Assembly: GCF_035918395.1 (NCBI RefSeq)
Contig: NZ_CP142362.1
Coordinates: forward strand, 781,501 to 845,500
Direction: 5' to 3'
DNA from: Mycolicibacterium sp. ND9-15
GTDB lineage: Bacteria; Actinomycetota; Actinomycetes; Mycobacteriales; Mycobacteriaceae
Length of the DNA stretch: 64,000 bases
In this document: in pieces, positions 38,375 through 49,468 of the stretch
Layout of the letters: every line of letters starts with the position of its first letter
How positions within the stretch are numbered: position 1 is the stretch's first letter
The notes under the pieces: model-generated
What the model was told of the DNA's origin: nothing
Database searches by the model: none
Seen by the model: only the letters and a program-made list of their open reading frames with translations
Position numbers and translations under genes: made by a program

Positions 38375-39544
38375 TCAGCGGGACGGACGGCAAATGAATG
38401 CCGTTGCCCGACTTGCACCTCCGGCGCCGATGCGGGTGATCACCACCGAAGCCTGCTGCGAGCCGCGCAGGCGAAGCCGCGGTCGCAGCGCATCGGGGTC
38501 GACTCCGACACCACGGACGAGGATCTCAACCGCGCCGACGTCGCGCGCCGAAAGCGCTTGGCGCAACCGCCGTTCGTTGAACGCCAGTTCGTCAAGCACC
38601 TCGAAACCGCGTACCCCCGGCGGTAGCAGGTCACCCGACAGGTACGCGACGTCGCGGTCGAGTTGCCACAAGCCGTGGCGTGCGGCGTAATGACGGACCA
38701 GGCCGGCGCGCACGATGGCGCCGTCCGGGTCGACGAGCCACCGTCCGGCGGGTGCCACCGCACAGTCGTCGGATTCGGCGTCGGTGACCTGTTCGCCGGT
38801 GTCCAGCAACGTGGCTCGGCGCCGGACCCCGGAAGCCGCAAGTCCCGCGGACCACAGGCATGCCTCGCGCACGCTGCCTGCCAGCGACGTCACTTCGATC
38901 TCGCCGTCGAAGCCCAATTGTGTCAGGGCGTCGAAATCGACTCCAGGAGCGCACTTGACGACGACGTCGCGTCCGCGGTACACGTCGAGGAGTTCATCGA
39001 GCGCGGGTGTGTAGTCACGCGGATCGAATCGGCGCCGTCCGCCGCTACGTCGCGCCGGGTCGAGCACCACGACGGTGTTCCGCGTGACCGGTCGAAGCGC
39101 GTCCGCGCGGCAGACATCGACGTCGGTGACGTTGTTCCGTGCCATGGCGAGCCGGACCGGGTCGATATCGCTGCCGATCACCAGCGTGGCCGAATCCCGC
39201 AGTGCGACAAGCTCAGTGCCGATCGAACACGTCGCATCGTGCACACGAGCGCGGCTGAGCCGCTGGGCGCGGTGACGGGCGACCGGTTCGGCGGTGGCCT
39301 GCTGCAGCGCCTCGTCGGTGAACAACCAGCCCTCGGGATGGGAGAGTTTCGCCGCTGCCTTGCGGCGCAACACCGTCGTCTCGACCAGAACCGCGGCGCG
39401 CTCACCGAAACGCGCACGCGCCCAAGCGATGTCGGAGACCAGCGTCGCACTCGTCAGACGCAGCGCGGCGGTTTCCCGCAGGGCTGCGACACCTGCCTCG
39501 CTCCGCAGATAGCCGACGTCTTCGACGCCGAAGGCTACGCTCAC
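38375..39544 (-). CDS. Class I methyltransferase with THUMP-like domain (Rv3037c-like)
   Basis: 389 residues. Rossmann methyltransferase core (HDATCSIGTELVALRDSATL, VIGSDIDPVRLAMARNNV, VVVLDPARRSGGRRRFDP) and a C-terminal THUMP-like domain (AFNERRLRQALSARDVG... VEILVRGVGVDPDALRPRL). Orthologue of Rv3037c, proposed second MGLP methyltransferase; the THUMP-like domain would equally suit an RNA-modifying enzyme, so the substrate is uncertain. GTG at 39544 overlaps the upstream methyltransferase stop (GTGA). The long frame that runs further upstream is a shadow of that gene. Confidence 0.85.
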   Translation of the reverse strand: MSVAFGVEDVGYLRSEAGVAALRETAALRLTSATLVSDIAWARARFGERAAVLVETTVLRRKAAAKLSHPEGWLFTDEALQQATAEPVARHRAQRLSRARVHDATCSIGTELVALRDSATLVIGSDIDPVRLAMARNNVTDVDVCRADALRPVTRNTVVVLDPARRSGGRRRFDPRDYTPALDELLDVYRGRDVVVKCAPGVDFDALTQLGFDGEIEVTSLAGSVREACLWSAGLAASGVRRRATLLDTGEQVTDAESDDCAVAPAGRWLVDPDGAIVRAGLVRHYAARHGLWQLDRDVAYLSGDLLPPGVRGFEVLDELAFNERRLRQALSARDVGAVEILVRGVGVDPDALRPRLRLRGSQQASVVITRIGAGGASRATAFICRPSR

Positions 39545-40578
39545 TTCGCGGCTGGCTTGACTCCCGTGACCATCACGTTGTAGAACCAGCCCTTCGGCAC
39601 CACTTGGCGCCAGATGTTGTGGTCCACCCAGGACAACGCGATCCAGCTCGTGAACGCGAACTTGGCCCAGCCCCAACCCAATCGGTCCGGCGGCACCGCG
39701 GCCTCGAAGGTGCGCAGCGGCCAGCCCAGCATCGCGGCGGTGAACTCGGTGGTGGCCGTCGAGACCTCCACGGCGCCGGCGTTGCGTGCCATGCGTTCCA
39801 AGTCTGCGGGAGCGAAGGTGTGCAGGTCGACGATCGCCTCCAACGCGGCCGCGCGCGACGACTCGTCGAGCTCGGCCTGCGGGCGGCGCCAACCGGTCAG
39901 CCCCGGCAGCCTGGTCACGTTCGTCACGGCTCGCCACGTCAGCGTCGACAGCGGGCGCGCGTAGTTCTCGCCGGCGTTCGTCGGCTCGCCGGCGAAGATG
40001 AAGCGGCCGCCCGGCTTGAGCACCCGCACCACTTCCCGCAGCGAGAGTTCGACGTCGGGGATGTGATGCAGCACCGCGTGGCCGACCACCAGGTCGAAGG
40101 TGTCGTCGGCGTACGGGATGCCTTCTGCGTCGGCAACCCGCCCGTCGATGTCCAGGCCGAGGTTTTCGCCGTTGCGGGTGGCGACCTCGACCATGCCCGG
40201 TGACAGGTCGGTGACCGAGCCGCGTCGCGCGACGCCCGCCTGGATCAGGTTGAGCAGGAAGAATCCGCTGCCGCATCCCAGCTCCAGCGCCCGGTCGTAC
40301 GGGAGTTTGCGTTGCTCGGAGAAGGGCACCGTCGCGTCGAACAGGTCGCGGGCGTAGTCGACGCAGCGTTTGTCGTAGGAGATCGACCACTTTTCGTCGT
40401 AGCTCTCGGCTTCCCAGTCGTGGTACAGCACCTGGGCCAGTTTGGAGTCGTGGCGGGCCGCCTCGACCTGTTCGGCGGTGGCGTGCGGGTTCGGCACCGG
40501 AGCGGAGCCGGCGACGTCAGACCCGGGAGCCGCGGGGTCGGCGACGTCAGAGATAGTGTCGGTTTCCTCAAAGCTCAT
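39541..40578 (-). CDS. SAM-dependent methyltransferase (Rv3038c-like)
   Basis: 345 residues. Class I fold: RALELGCGSGFFLLNLIQAG (motif I), VTDLSPGMVEVATRNGEN, ADAEGIPYADDTFDLVVGHA and VLHHIPDVELSLREVVRVLK. The N-terminal 30 residues are acidic and disordered. Substrate unknown; orthologue of Rv3038c. It is coupled to the following methyltransferase through a 4-base overlap, and starts 12 bases after the enoyl-CoA hydratase gene. ATG start. Confidence 0.88.
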   Translation of the reverse strand: MSFEETDTISDVADPAAPGSDVAGSAPVPNPHATAEQVEAARHDSKLAQVLYHDWEAESYDEKWSISYDKRCVDYARDLFDATVPFSEQRKLPYDRALELGCGSGFFLLNLIQAGVARRGSVTDLSPGMVEVATRNGENLGLDIDGRVADAEGIPYADDTFDLVVGHAVLHHIPDVELSLREVVRVLKPGGRFIFAGEPTNAGENYARPLSTLTWRAVTNVTRLPGLTGWRRPQAELDESSRAAALEAIVDLHTFAPADLERMARNAGAVEVSTATTEFTAAMLGWPLRTFEAAVPPDRLGWGWAKFAFTSWIALSWVDHNIWRQVVPKGWFYNVMVTGVKPAAK

Positions 40579-40589
40579 AACAGGGCAGC

Positions 40590-41237
40590 CTAGGGGTCGA
40601 ACGTCGCCTTGGCCGCAGCGAGTACCGGGGGTGGGTGCTCGAGGAACCGTTGCGCCCAGGCCAGCGCGGCGTCGTACACCGCGTCGGGGGCCACCATCTG
40701 GTCGATCAAACCCAAGGCGTACGCCTCCTTGGCGTCGATGAACCGCCCGCTGAAGACCAGCTCCTTGCCCTTGCTGAGGCCGACGGCGCGGGTCAGCCGC
40801 GACGTGCCGCCGGCAGGAACGAGCCCGGCCAGGATTTCCGTCGCGCCGAACTTGACGTTGTCGCCGGAGACCCGCCAGTCGGCGCCGAGCGCGAGGGTCA
40901 TCCCGCCGCCTAGCGCGTAGCCAGTGATCGCGGCGACGGTGGGTCTGGGAATGGCCGCCACCGCGTCGATGGCCTCGCGGCAGACCCGCGTGGCCACGGC
41001 GGCTTCGTCGGCGTCGAGGGTGCGCAGTTCGGGCACGTCGTCGCCGGCGGAGAAGATCTCGTGGCCACCGAAAATGATCACGGCATGAATGTCGTCGCGG
41101 CCCCCGATGCGTCGGGCCGCACCGGCCAATTCGCGGTAAACCTGCCGGGTCAGGGCGTTGGTCGGCGGCCGAGACAGCAGCAGGGTGGCGATGCCGGGTT
41201 GCTCATCGCTGGTGTGAACGGAGACGAACTCGCTCAT
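40590..41237 (-). CDS. echA17: Enoyl-CoA hydratase/isomerase family protein EchA17, C-terminally short
   Basis: 215 residues. Crotonase core with oxyanion-hole residues in [20 protein letters not shown] and [20 protein letters not shown], and [19 protein letters not shown]. The family is usually about 250-265 residues; this protein stops at AAAKATFDP, removing the last ~40 residues that normally form the C-terminal trimerisation helices. There is no room for an extension: the next gene starts 12 bases on. Its ATG overlaps the Nudix gene stop (ATGA). Position matches Rv3039c. Confidence 0.85.
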   Translation of the reverse strand: MSEFVSVHTSDEQPGIATLLLSRPPTNALTRQVYRELAGAARRIGGRDDIHAVIIFGGHEIFSAGDDVPELRTLDADEAAVATRVCREAIDAVAAIPRPTVAAITGYALGGGMTLALGADWRVSGDNVKFGATEILAGLVPAGGTSRLTRAVGLSKGKELVFSGRFIDAKEAYALGLIDQMVAPDAVYDAALAWAQRFLEHPPPVLAAAKATFDP

Positions 41238-42127
41238 GCTCGACGCGCGTCCGTACCGTAACCCTCAGGAGAGCGACGGTTGCGGGCGGCGTTGTACCGG
41301 TCGCTGTCGAAGAACTCGATCTCCCAGTTGCCGGTGTCCTTGTTGGCCGCCAGGTGCGGTGTGACGGACACGATCTGGCGTTCCACCGCAAGCGCTTCGG
41401 CGACGCTCCGGCCGTTGAGCGAGTCGAGCTGGGTCCATGTGGGCGGCAGAAGGAACGTCCGCCCGTCGGCGAAGTCGTCGAGCGCTCGCTGCGGCGTGAT
41501 CCATTCGGCGGTGTCGGTCTCGGTGTTCTCACCGTCGGCGAGTTGACCCTCGGGCAGCGCGCCGACGAAGAAATAGGTGTCGTAGCGGCGGGTGCGCTCC
41601 TCCTTCGGCGTCACCCAATTGGCCCACGGCCGAAGAAGATCCGCGCGCAGTACCAGTTTCTCTCGGTGCAGGAAGTCGGCGAAGGACAGCGACCGGTCGA
41701 CCAGCGCGGCGCGCTCGTCGCGGTAGACCGAGGCGTCGTCGACCAGCACGTCGGCGTCGTCTGCGGCCCCGGCGAACAACACCCCGGACTCCTCGAAGGT
41801 CTCCCGCGCCGCGGCGCACACCAGCGCCTGCGCCAGATCGGGCTCGACGTTGAATCGCTCTGCCCACCAGTCCGGTTCGGGACCGAACCAGGCGATGTCG
41901 GCGTTGCGGTCCCGATCGTCGACACCTCCGCCGGGAAACACCATCACACCGGCGACGAAATCCATCGCCGAATGCCGCCGCATCAGGAACACTTCCACTT
42001 CCCGGGTGACATCCGGGGTCTCGCGGATCAGCATCACCGTCGCGGCCGGACGGGGCGCCAGTGGTTCTTCGGCTGGTTCGTCTGTCATATCCCCAGTCGC
42101 TTCGCTCCTACCCACCGGAGAAGTCAT
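41234..42127 (-). CDS. Nudix hydrolase (Rv3040c-like)
   Basis: 297 residues. [14 protein letters not shown] opens the Nudix domain; the Nudix box is extended ([12 protein letters not shown] ... [15 protein letters not shown]), retaining the REUXEEXG catalytic part with an insertion before it. Such long actinobacterial Nudix proteins are annotated as hydrolases of nucleotides or CoA derivatives. The ATG at 42127 overlaps the upstream ABC-gene stop by 4 bases and is therefore chosen; another ATG at 42088 is possible. Co-transcribed with echA17. Confidence 0.85.
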   Translation of the reverse strand: MTSPVGRSEATGDMTDEPAEEPLAPRPAATVMLIRETPDVTREVEVFLMRRHSAMDFVAGVMVFPGGGVDDRDRNADIAWFGPEPDWWAERFNVEPDLAQALVCAAARETFEESGVLFAGAADDADVLVDDASVYRDERAALVDRSLSFADFLHREKLVLRADLLRPWANWVTPKEERTRRYDTYFFVGALPEGQLADGENTETDTAEWITPQRALDDFADGRTFLLPPTWTQLDSLNGRSVAEALAVERQIVSVTPHLAANKDTGNWEIEFFDSDRYNAARNRRSPEGYGTDARRA

Positions 42128-42966
42128 GCTCGCCTCCTGTGCGCTGCCCGGGTCCGGGCTCGGCGCGCGAAGTACCGCCCGTCCACGATGTCGAGCGTGA
42201 TCGCCTGGCCGAACGCCTTGGACAAGTTCTCGGCGGTCAGCACGTCCGGCAGCAGGCCCGAGTCGACCACCTTGCCCTCGGACAAGATCAGTGCATGGGA
42301 GAAGCCGCGCGGAACCTCTTCGACGTGGTGGGTCACCAGCACCATCGCCGGGGCATCCGGGTCGGCGGCCAGATCCTCGAGTCGGGCCACGAGTTCTTCC
42401 CGCCCGCCCAGGTCCAGTCCGGCGGCGGGCTCGTCGAGCAACAACAGCTCGGGGTCGGTCATCATCGACCGCGCGATCAGCACCCGCTTGCGTTCGCCTT
42501 CGGACAAGGTGCCGTACGTGCGCTCCGCCAGGTGTTCGGCGCCGACGCTCTCGAGCATGTCGAGCGCCTGCTCGTAGTCGACATCGTCGTAGGCCTCGCG
42601 CCACCGGCCCAGCACCGCGTAGCCGGCGGAGACGACCAGATCGCGCACCACCTCGCCGTCGGGCACCCGCTGCGACAACGCCGAGCTGCTGAGCCCGACC
42701 CGGGCGCGCAGCTCAAACATGTCGGTGCGGCCGAGCCGCTCGCCGAGCACGTACGCCGTCCCCGACGACGGATGCTCCAGCGCTGCAGCCATCCGCAGCA
42801 GCGAGGTCTTCCCCGCGCCGTTGGGACCGATAATCACCCAGCGCTCGTCGAGTTCGACCGCCCACGTGACGGGGCCGACCAGGACCCGACCGCCGCGCCG
42901 CAGCGACACCTTGGCGAAGTCGATCAGCACGTCGGGGTCGGCTGCATCTCCTTCGGCGGCGGGCAC
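42124..42966 (-). CDS. ABC transporter ATP-binding protein (Rv3041c-like)
   Basis: 280 residues. Walker A VIIGPNGAGKTSLLRMAAAL, signature YGTLSEGERKRVLIARSMM and Walker B PELLLLDEPAAGLDLGGREE, followed by the switch His VLVTHHVEEVPRGF. No membrane partner gene is next to it, so it may be a soluble ABC protein or pair with a distant permease. The start is uncertain: GTG at 42966 gives the family length; the frame remains open into a repeat-rich spacer. Heads the unit ABC-Nudix-echA17. Confidence 0.85.
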   Translation of the reverse strand: MPAAEGDAADPDVLIDFAKVSLRRGGRVLVGPVTWAVELDERWVIIGPNGAGKTSLLRMAAALEHPSSGTAYVLGERLGRTDMFELRARVGLSSSALSQRVPDGEVVRDLVVSAGYAVLGRWREAYDDVDYEQALDMLESVGAEHLAERTYGTLSEGERKRVLIARSMMTDPELLLLDEPAAGLDLGGREELVARLEDLAADPDAPAMVLVTHHVEEVPRGFSHALILSEGKVVDSGLLPDVLTAENLSKAFGQAITLDIVDGRYFARRARTRAAHRRRA

Positions 42967-43096
42967 CCGCTCATCGTAGTCAAGTGATTCCGCCACCCCC
43001 TTGACCCCCGCCACCCCCGCCACCCCCGCGAGCGGCCGGGTTTGTCCCGCGACACGCCGGGCAAGCGCGTACAAGTGCGGTCGCTCGCAGGCAGGT
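42967..43096. repeat. Repeat-rich spacer upstream of the ABC gene
   Basis: Contains a C-rich array of CGCCACCCC units with minor variants (42995-43028), then GCGAGCGGCCGG and CCCGCGACACGCCGGG (43047-43062), similar to motifs at 30660-30672. No gene or clear promoter is seen. Confidence 0.5.
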
Positions 43097-46133
<3,037 letters not shown>

Positions 46134-46242
46134 TTACTCGTTGAATCCTAGCTGCCGTCTCGCCGCCGAGTCGGGGGCGGTCCTACAAACTGTCGTATTC
46201 GAGCGCCGAAGCCGGCTCGACGCCTTGGAGCTGGCCGGATGT

Positions 46243-46248
46243 TACCGT
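46243..46248 (+). promoter_or_regulatory. fecB -10 box, leaderless start
   Basis: TACCGT is followed by 7 bases and the fecB GTG. No Shine-Dalgarno is present. Identical in sequence to the ilvB leader -10. Confidence 0.6.
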
Positions 46249-46255
46249 CGGCGAC

Positions 46256-47371
46256 GTGCTGATCAGCGGACCGCGTTGGGGCCTGGCGGCCGCCAGGACG
46301 CTGGCGTTGGCAGCCATCGCCACCGCTGTCGGCGTGACGGCGGTGAGCGGTTGCGGCTCCGGTGGCGAAGAGTCGTCCGACACCACCGCAACGCAGTCGA
46401 TCGTGACCAGTACGACGAGAATCGCCGGCGCCGGGGTGCTGGGCAACCAGCGCAGACCCGACGAGTCGTGCGCGCCCGAACCGACGCCCGTGGACCCGGG
46501 TCCGCCGGACCGCTTGGTGCGCCACGCCGCCGGCGAGACCCTGGTACGCGAAGACCCGCAGCGCATCGTGGTGCTGTCGGGCGACCAGCTCGACGCATTG
46601 TGCGCCCTGGGCCTGCAGTCGCGGGTGGTGGCGGCCGCGTTGCCCGACGGCGCCGACAGCCAGCCGTCGTACCTGGGCCAGGTGATCCACGACGTGCCCG
46701 CGGTCGGCACCCGCGGCACGCCCGACCTCGACGGCGTCAGGGCCGCGGCGCCCGAGCTGATCCTCGGTTCTGAGGCGTTGACGCCCGAGGCATTCGGAGC
46801 GCTCTCGGAGATCGCGCCGACGGTGTTCACCGGGGCGCCCGGACCGGCCTGGCAGGACAACCTGCGCACGGTGGGCGCGGCGACCGGCCGCCAGGATGCG
46901 GCGAACGGTCTGGTCGACGGATTCCAACGGGCCGCCGACAAAACCGGCGCCGACAACGACGCCGCACATTTCCAGGCGTCGGTCGTGCAGTTGACCGACA
47001 CCACGATGCGGGTCTACGGCGCCAAGACCTTTCCGGGCAGCGTGCTGACCGACGTGGGCGTCGATCGCCCTGTGACGCAACGCTTCACCGACAAGCCCTA
47101 CCTCGAGGTGGGGATCACCGACACCGACCTGGCCGACCATCCCGACCTGTCTATCGCCGACGGCGACATCGTCTACCTGTCCTTCGACTCCCCCGCCGCG
47201 CGGGACCGCGCACCCGCGGTGCTCGAGAGCGACGCGTGGAAGAAGCTCGGCGCCACCCGCGACAACCGGGTCTTCGCGGTCAACAACGAGGTGTGGCAGA
47301 CCGGCGAGGGCATCGTCGCAGCGCGCGGAATGCTCGCCGACCTGCAGTGGCTCAACGCGCCGATCAACTAA
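46256..47371 (+). CDS. fecB: Iron-siderophore-binding lipoprotein FecB
   Basis: 371 residues. Lipoprotein signal with AVSGC (Cys 33), then a Thr-rich linker and a class III periplasmic-binding-protein domain (RIVVLSGDQLDALCALGLQS, GTPDLDGVRAAAPELILGSE, DNRVFAVNNEVWQTGEGIVA). Orthologue of Rv3044, a carboxymycobactin/iron-related solute binding protein, here next to the oxidase subunit gene. GTG start supported by the -10 spacing. Its stop codon overlaps the -10 box of the next gene. Confidence 0.9.
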   Translation: MLISGPRWGLAAARTLALAAIATAVGVTAVSGCGSGGEESSDTTATQSIVTSTTRIAGAGVLGNQRRPDESCAPEPTPVDPGPPDRLVRHAAGETLVREDPQRIVVLSGDQLDALCALGLQSRVVAAALPDGADSQPSYLGQVIHDVPAVGTRGTPDLDGVRAAAPELILGSEALTPEAFGALSEIAPTVFTGAPGPAWQDNLRTVGAATGRQDAANGLVDGFQRAADKTGADNDAAHFQASVVQLTDTTMRVYGAKTFPGSVLTDVGVDRPVTQRFTDKPYLEVGITDTDLADHPDLSIADGDIVYLSFDSPAARDRAPAVLESDAWKKLGATRDNRVFAVNNEVWQTGEGIVAARGMLADLQWLNAPIN

Positions 47372-47381
47372 CCTCGGGGCC

Positions 47382-47657
47382 GTGTTTCACGTGCTGAAGT
47401 CGACCTATCTGCAGCCACCCGACGTCGTCCACCAAATCAGACCCGCCCATCTCGAGTGGCTCGAGAACGAGGTGAGTGCCGGCCGGATCGTGCTGGCGGG
47501 CCGTCAGGAGGACGAGTCCGGCGCCGTTCTGATCACCGGCGACATCGATGCCGAGGAGGCGCAGGACATCGTCGACCGGGACCCCTACACGGCCGCCGGT
47601 GTCGCCCGCTACGAACGCGTGTCGTTCAACGGCGCGTTCCGGGCGCCAGGCCTCTAG
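47382..47657 (+). CDS. YCII-domain protein
   Basis: 91 residues of the YciI/YCII family (HVLKSTYLQPPDVVHQIRPA, HLEWLENEVSAGRIVLAGRQ, with the conserved DPYTAAGVARYERVSF). A small ferredoxin-like fold dimer, function unknown; some members are epimerase- or oxidase-like. GTG start at 47382; the -10 TAACCT (47369-47374) is 7 bases upstream and overlaps the fecB TAA, so the mRNA is probably leaderless. M. tuberculosis has no gene here as far as I recall. Confidence 0.85.
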   Translation: MFHVLKSTYLQPPDVVHQIRPAHLEWLENEVSAGRIVLAGRQEDESGAVLITGDIDAEEAQDIVDRDPYTAAGVARYERVSFNGAFRAPGL

Positions 47658-47779
47658 GAGCAATCTCACAGCGCCCCGCGGAATCAACACGACGCGCTCT
47701 TCGGTTGTCTATGGGGGTTCGCCGCACCTATTGACGGCGCCTTTTCTCGATAGTCGATTCGATGCAGAAGAAGGTCGTA

Positions 47780-48826
47780 ATGAGCACAGTCACCGCATAT
47801 GCCGCACCGTCGGCGACCGGGCCGTTGACCAAGACCACCATCACCCGTCGCGAGGTCGGGGCGCACGACGTCGCCTTCGACATCCACTTCTCGGGCATCT
47901 GCCACTCCGACATTCACACCGTGCGCGACGAGTGGGGCCGCGCGAAGTATCCGTTGGTGCCCGGGCACGAGATCGCCGGGATCGTCACTGCCGTCGGCGC
48001 TGAGGTCACCAAGTTCCAGGTCGGCGACCGCGTCGGTGTCGGCTGCTTCGTCGACTCCTGCCGCGAGTGCGCGCAGTGCCTGGCGGGTGAGGAGCAGTAC
48101 TGCGCCAGGGGCATGGTCGGCACCTACAACGCGGTCGGCCGCGACGGCGAGCCGACGCACGGCGGTTACAGCGGCGCCATCGTGGTGGACGAGAACTATG
48201 TGTTGCGCATCCCCGACAGCCTGCCCCTGGACGCCGCGGCGCCGCTGCTGTGCGCGGGGATCACGCTGTATTCGCCTCTGCGCCATTGGAATGCGGGACC
48301 CGGCACCCGGGTGGCGATCGTCGGTCTCGGCGGCCTGGGCCACATGGGCGTCAAGCTCGCCCACGCGATGGGCGCCCACGTGACGGTGTTGAGCCAGTCG
48401 CTGAAGAAGATGGAGGACGGTCTGCGCCTCGGCGCCGACGAGTACTACGCAACCTCCGACCCGGAGACGTTCACCAAGCTGAAGGGCTCGTTCGACCTCA
48501 TCCTCAACACCGTGTCGGCCAACCTCAATCTCGGCCGCTACCTCGGGCTGCTCGCAGTCGACGGGACGCTGGTCGAACTCGGTATGCCGGAGAACCCGAT
48601 GTCGGTGCCCGCCGGCGCGCTGATCGCCGGCCGGCGCCGCATCGCCGGCTCGTTGATCGGCGGCATCGCCGAGACGCAGGAGATGCTCGACTTCTGCGCC
48701 GAACACGCCGTGCGGCCGGAGATCGAGATCATCGAGCCCGACTACATCAACGAGGCCTACGAGCGGGTGGTCGCCAGCGATGTGCGGTACCGGTTCGTGA
48801 TCGACACGTCGTCACTGCGCGCCTGA
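47780..48826 (+). CDS. adhC: NADP-dependent alcohol dehydrogenase C (zinc MDR family)
   Basis: 348 residues from ATG at 47780 ([20 protein letters not shown]). Catalytic zinc ligands C41 ([17 protein letters not shown]), HE in [10 protein letters not shown] and the later Cys in [13 protein letters not shown]; structural zinc [15 protein letters not shown]; Rossmann [20 protein letters not shown]. Cinnamyl-alcohol-dehydrogenase type, preferring aldehydes with NADPH. Orthologue of Rv3045. An earlier in-frame ATG at 47762 is unlikely. Followed by a long palindrome. Confidence 0.93.
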   Translation: MSTVTAYAAPSATGPLTKTTITRREVGAHDVAFDIHFSGICHSDIHTVRDEWGRAKYPLVPGHEIAGIVTAVGAEVTKFQVGDRVGVGCFVDSCRECAQCLAGEEQYCARGMVGTYNAVGRDGEPTHGGYSGAIVVDENYVLRIPDSLPLDAAAPLLCAGITLYSPLRHWNAGPGTRVAIVGLGGLGHMGVKLAHAMGAHVTVLSQSLKKMEDGLRLGADEYYATSDPETFTKLKGSFDLILNTVSANLNLGRYLGLLAVDGTLVELGMPENPMSVPAGALIAGRRRIAGSLIGGIAETQEMLDFCAEHAVRPEIEIIEPDYINEAYERVVASDVRYRFVIDTSSLRA

Positions 48827-48834
48827 TATCGCCC

Positions 48835-48886
48835 AAACTGCGGTGAGATCGCAGTTTTCGCCGAAGTTGCGATCTCCCCGCAGTTT
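48835..48886. terminator. Bidirectional terminator, 19-bp near-perfect stem
   Basis: AAACTGCGGTGAGATCGCA (48835-48853) pairs with TGCGATCTCCCCGCAGTTT (48868-48886) with a single mismatch, around a 14-base loop. It lies between the convergent adhC stop and the secreted-protein gene stop (48904) and serves both. Confidence 0.8.
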
Positions 48887-48903
48887 CGAAGGCCGACTTG
48901 GTG

Positions 48904-49347
48904 TCAGAAACCGCGAATATCGAAGGCGTTGATGAAGAATCCGTGACCGGTCCTGTCGTAGCTGATACGCGTGCGCATTCCCTGTGGCTCGACGGTCCAA
49001 CCGTTCGCTTTGAAGGTCTGGCTGTCCACGGAAACTGGCGCGGCGACTGGTTCGGCGATAGTGCCTCGCTCCCAGACGAATGGCCCGGCCCCCCGCACGA
49101 CAGCGAGGTTCGGCCGCTGGTTCCACTTGGACGTTTCGAAGGGCGCCGCACCCCATGGCTGTCCGTTTGTCAGCGCGCATACCGTCATCGGCCCGCCGCC
49201 GAACGCGACCTCATCCGTGCTGAGCACGCACCGCACCGCGCCGGAGTCGATCAGCACCTGCTGCGCCGCGTCAGCTGCCGACGGCGGCGCCAACACCACC
49301 GCACCGAGAACTGCTGCCCCTAAAGCCGTCACTGCCTGCCGAATCAT
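48904..49347 (-). CDS. Secreted protein of unknown function
   Basis: 147 residues. Signal peptide MIRQAVTALGAAVLGAVVLA with cleavage near PSAADA-AQ. The mature part has two Cys (VRCVLSTDEV and TVCALTNGQP), probably a disulfide, and ends RTGHGFFINAFDIRGF. No domain is recognised. ATG at 49347 chosen because GGAGACGGG lies just upstream. Similar small secreted proteins are frequent in mycobacteria. It stands alone between adhC and the DUF4139-type gene. Confidence 0.65.
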   Translation of the reverse strand: MIRQAVTALGAAVLGAVVLAPPSAADAAQQVLIDSGAVRCVLSTDEVAFGGGPMTVCALTNGQPWGAAPFETSKWNQRPNLAVVRGAGPFVWERGTIAEPVAAPVSVDSQTFKANGWTVEPQGMRTRISYDRTGHGFFINAFDIRGF

Positions 49348-49468
49348 GCCCGTCTCCACGTCACAGCCGCGCCATCACCTTCAGCCGGGATGGTCTCACG
49401 GCGCTGATCATGACAGGCCGGTTTCCCGAGAAGTCGGCCGGTTGCATCCGCGCCAGCCGGCCTGAAAC

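Noticed and set aside
39545..40390. N-terminal extension of the Rv3037c-like methyltransferase to 671 residues
   Set aside because: The extension overlaps the complete Rv3038c-like gene in another frame and is repetitive Arg-rich; the GTGA overlap at 39541-39544 marks the real start.
42995..43028. C-rich CGCCACCCC array as a CRISPR or microsatellite of interest
   Set aside because: Only a few imperfect short units with no spacers; a simple-sequence stretch in a spacer.
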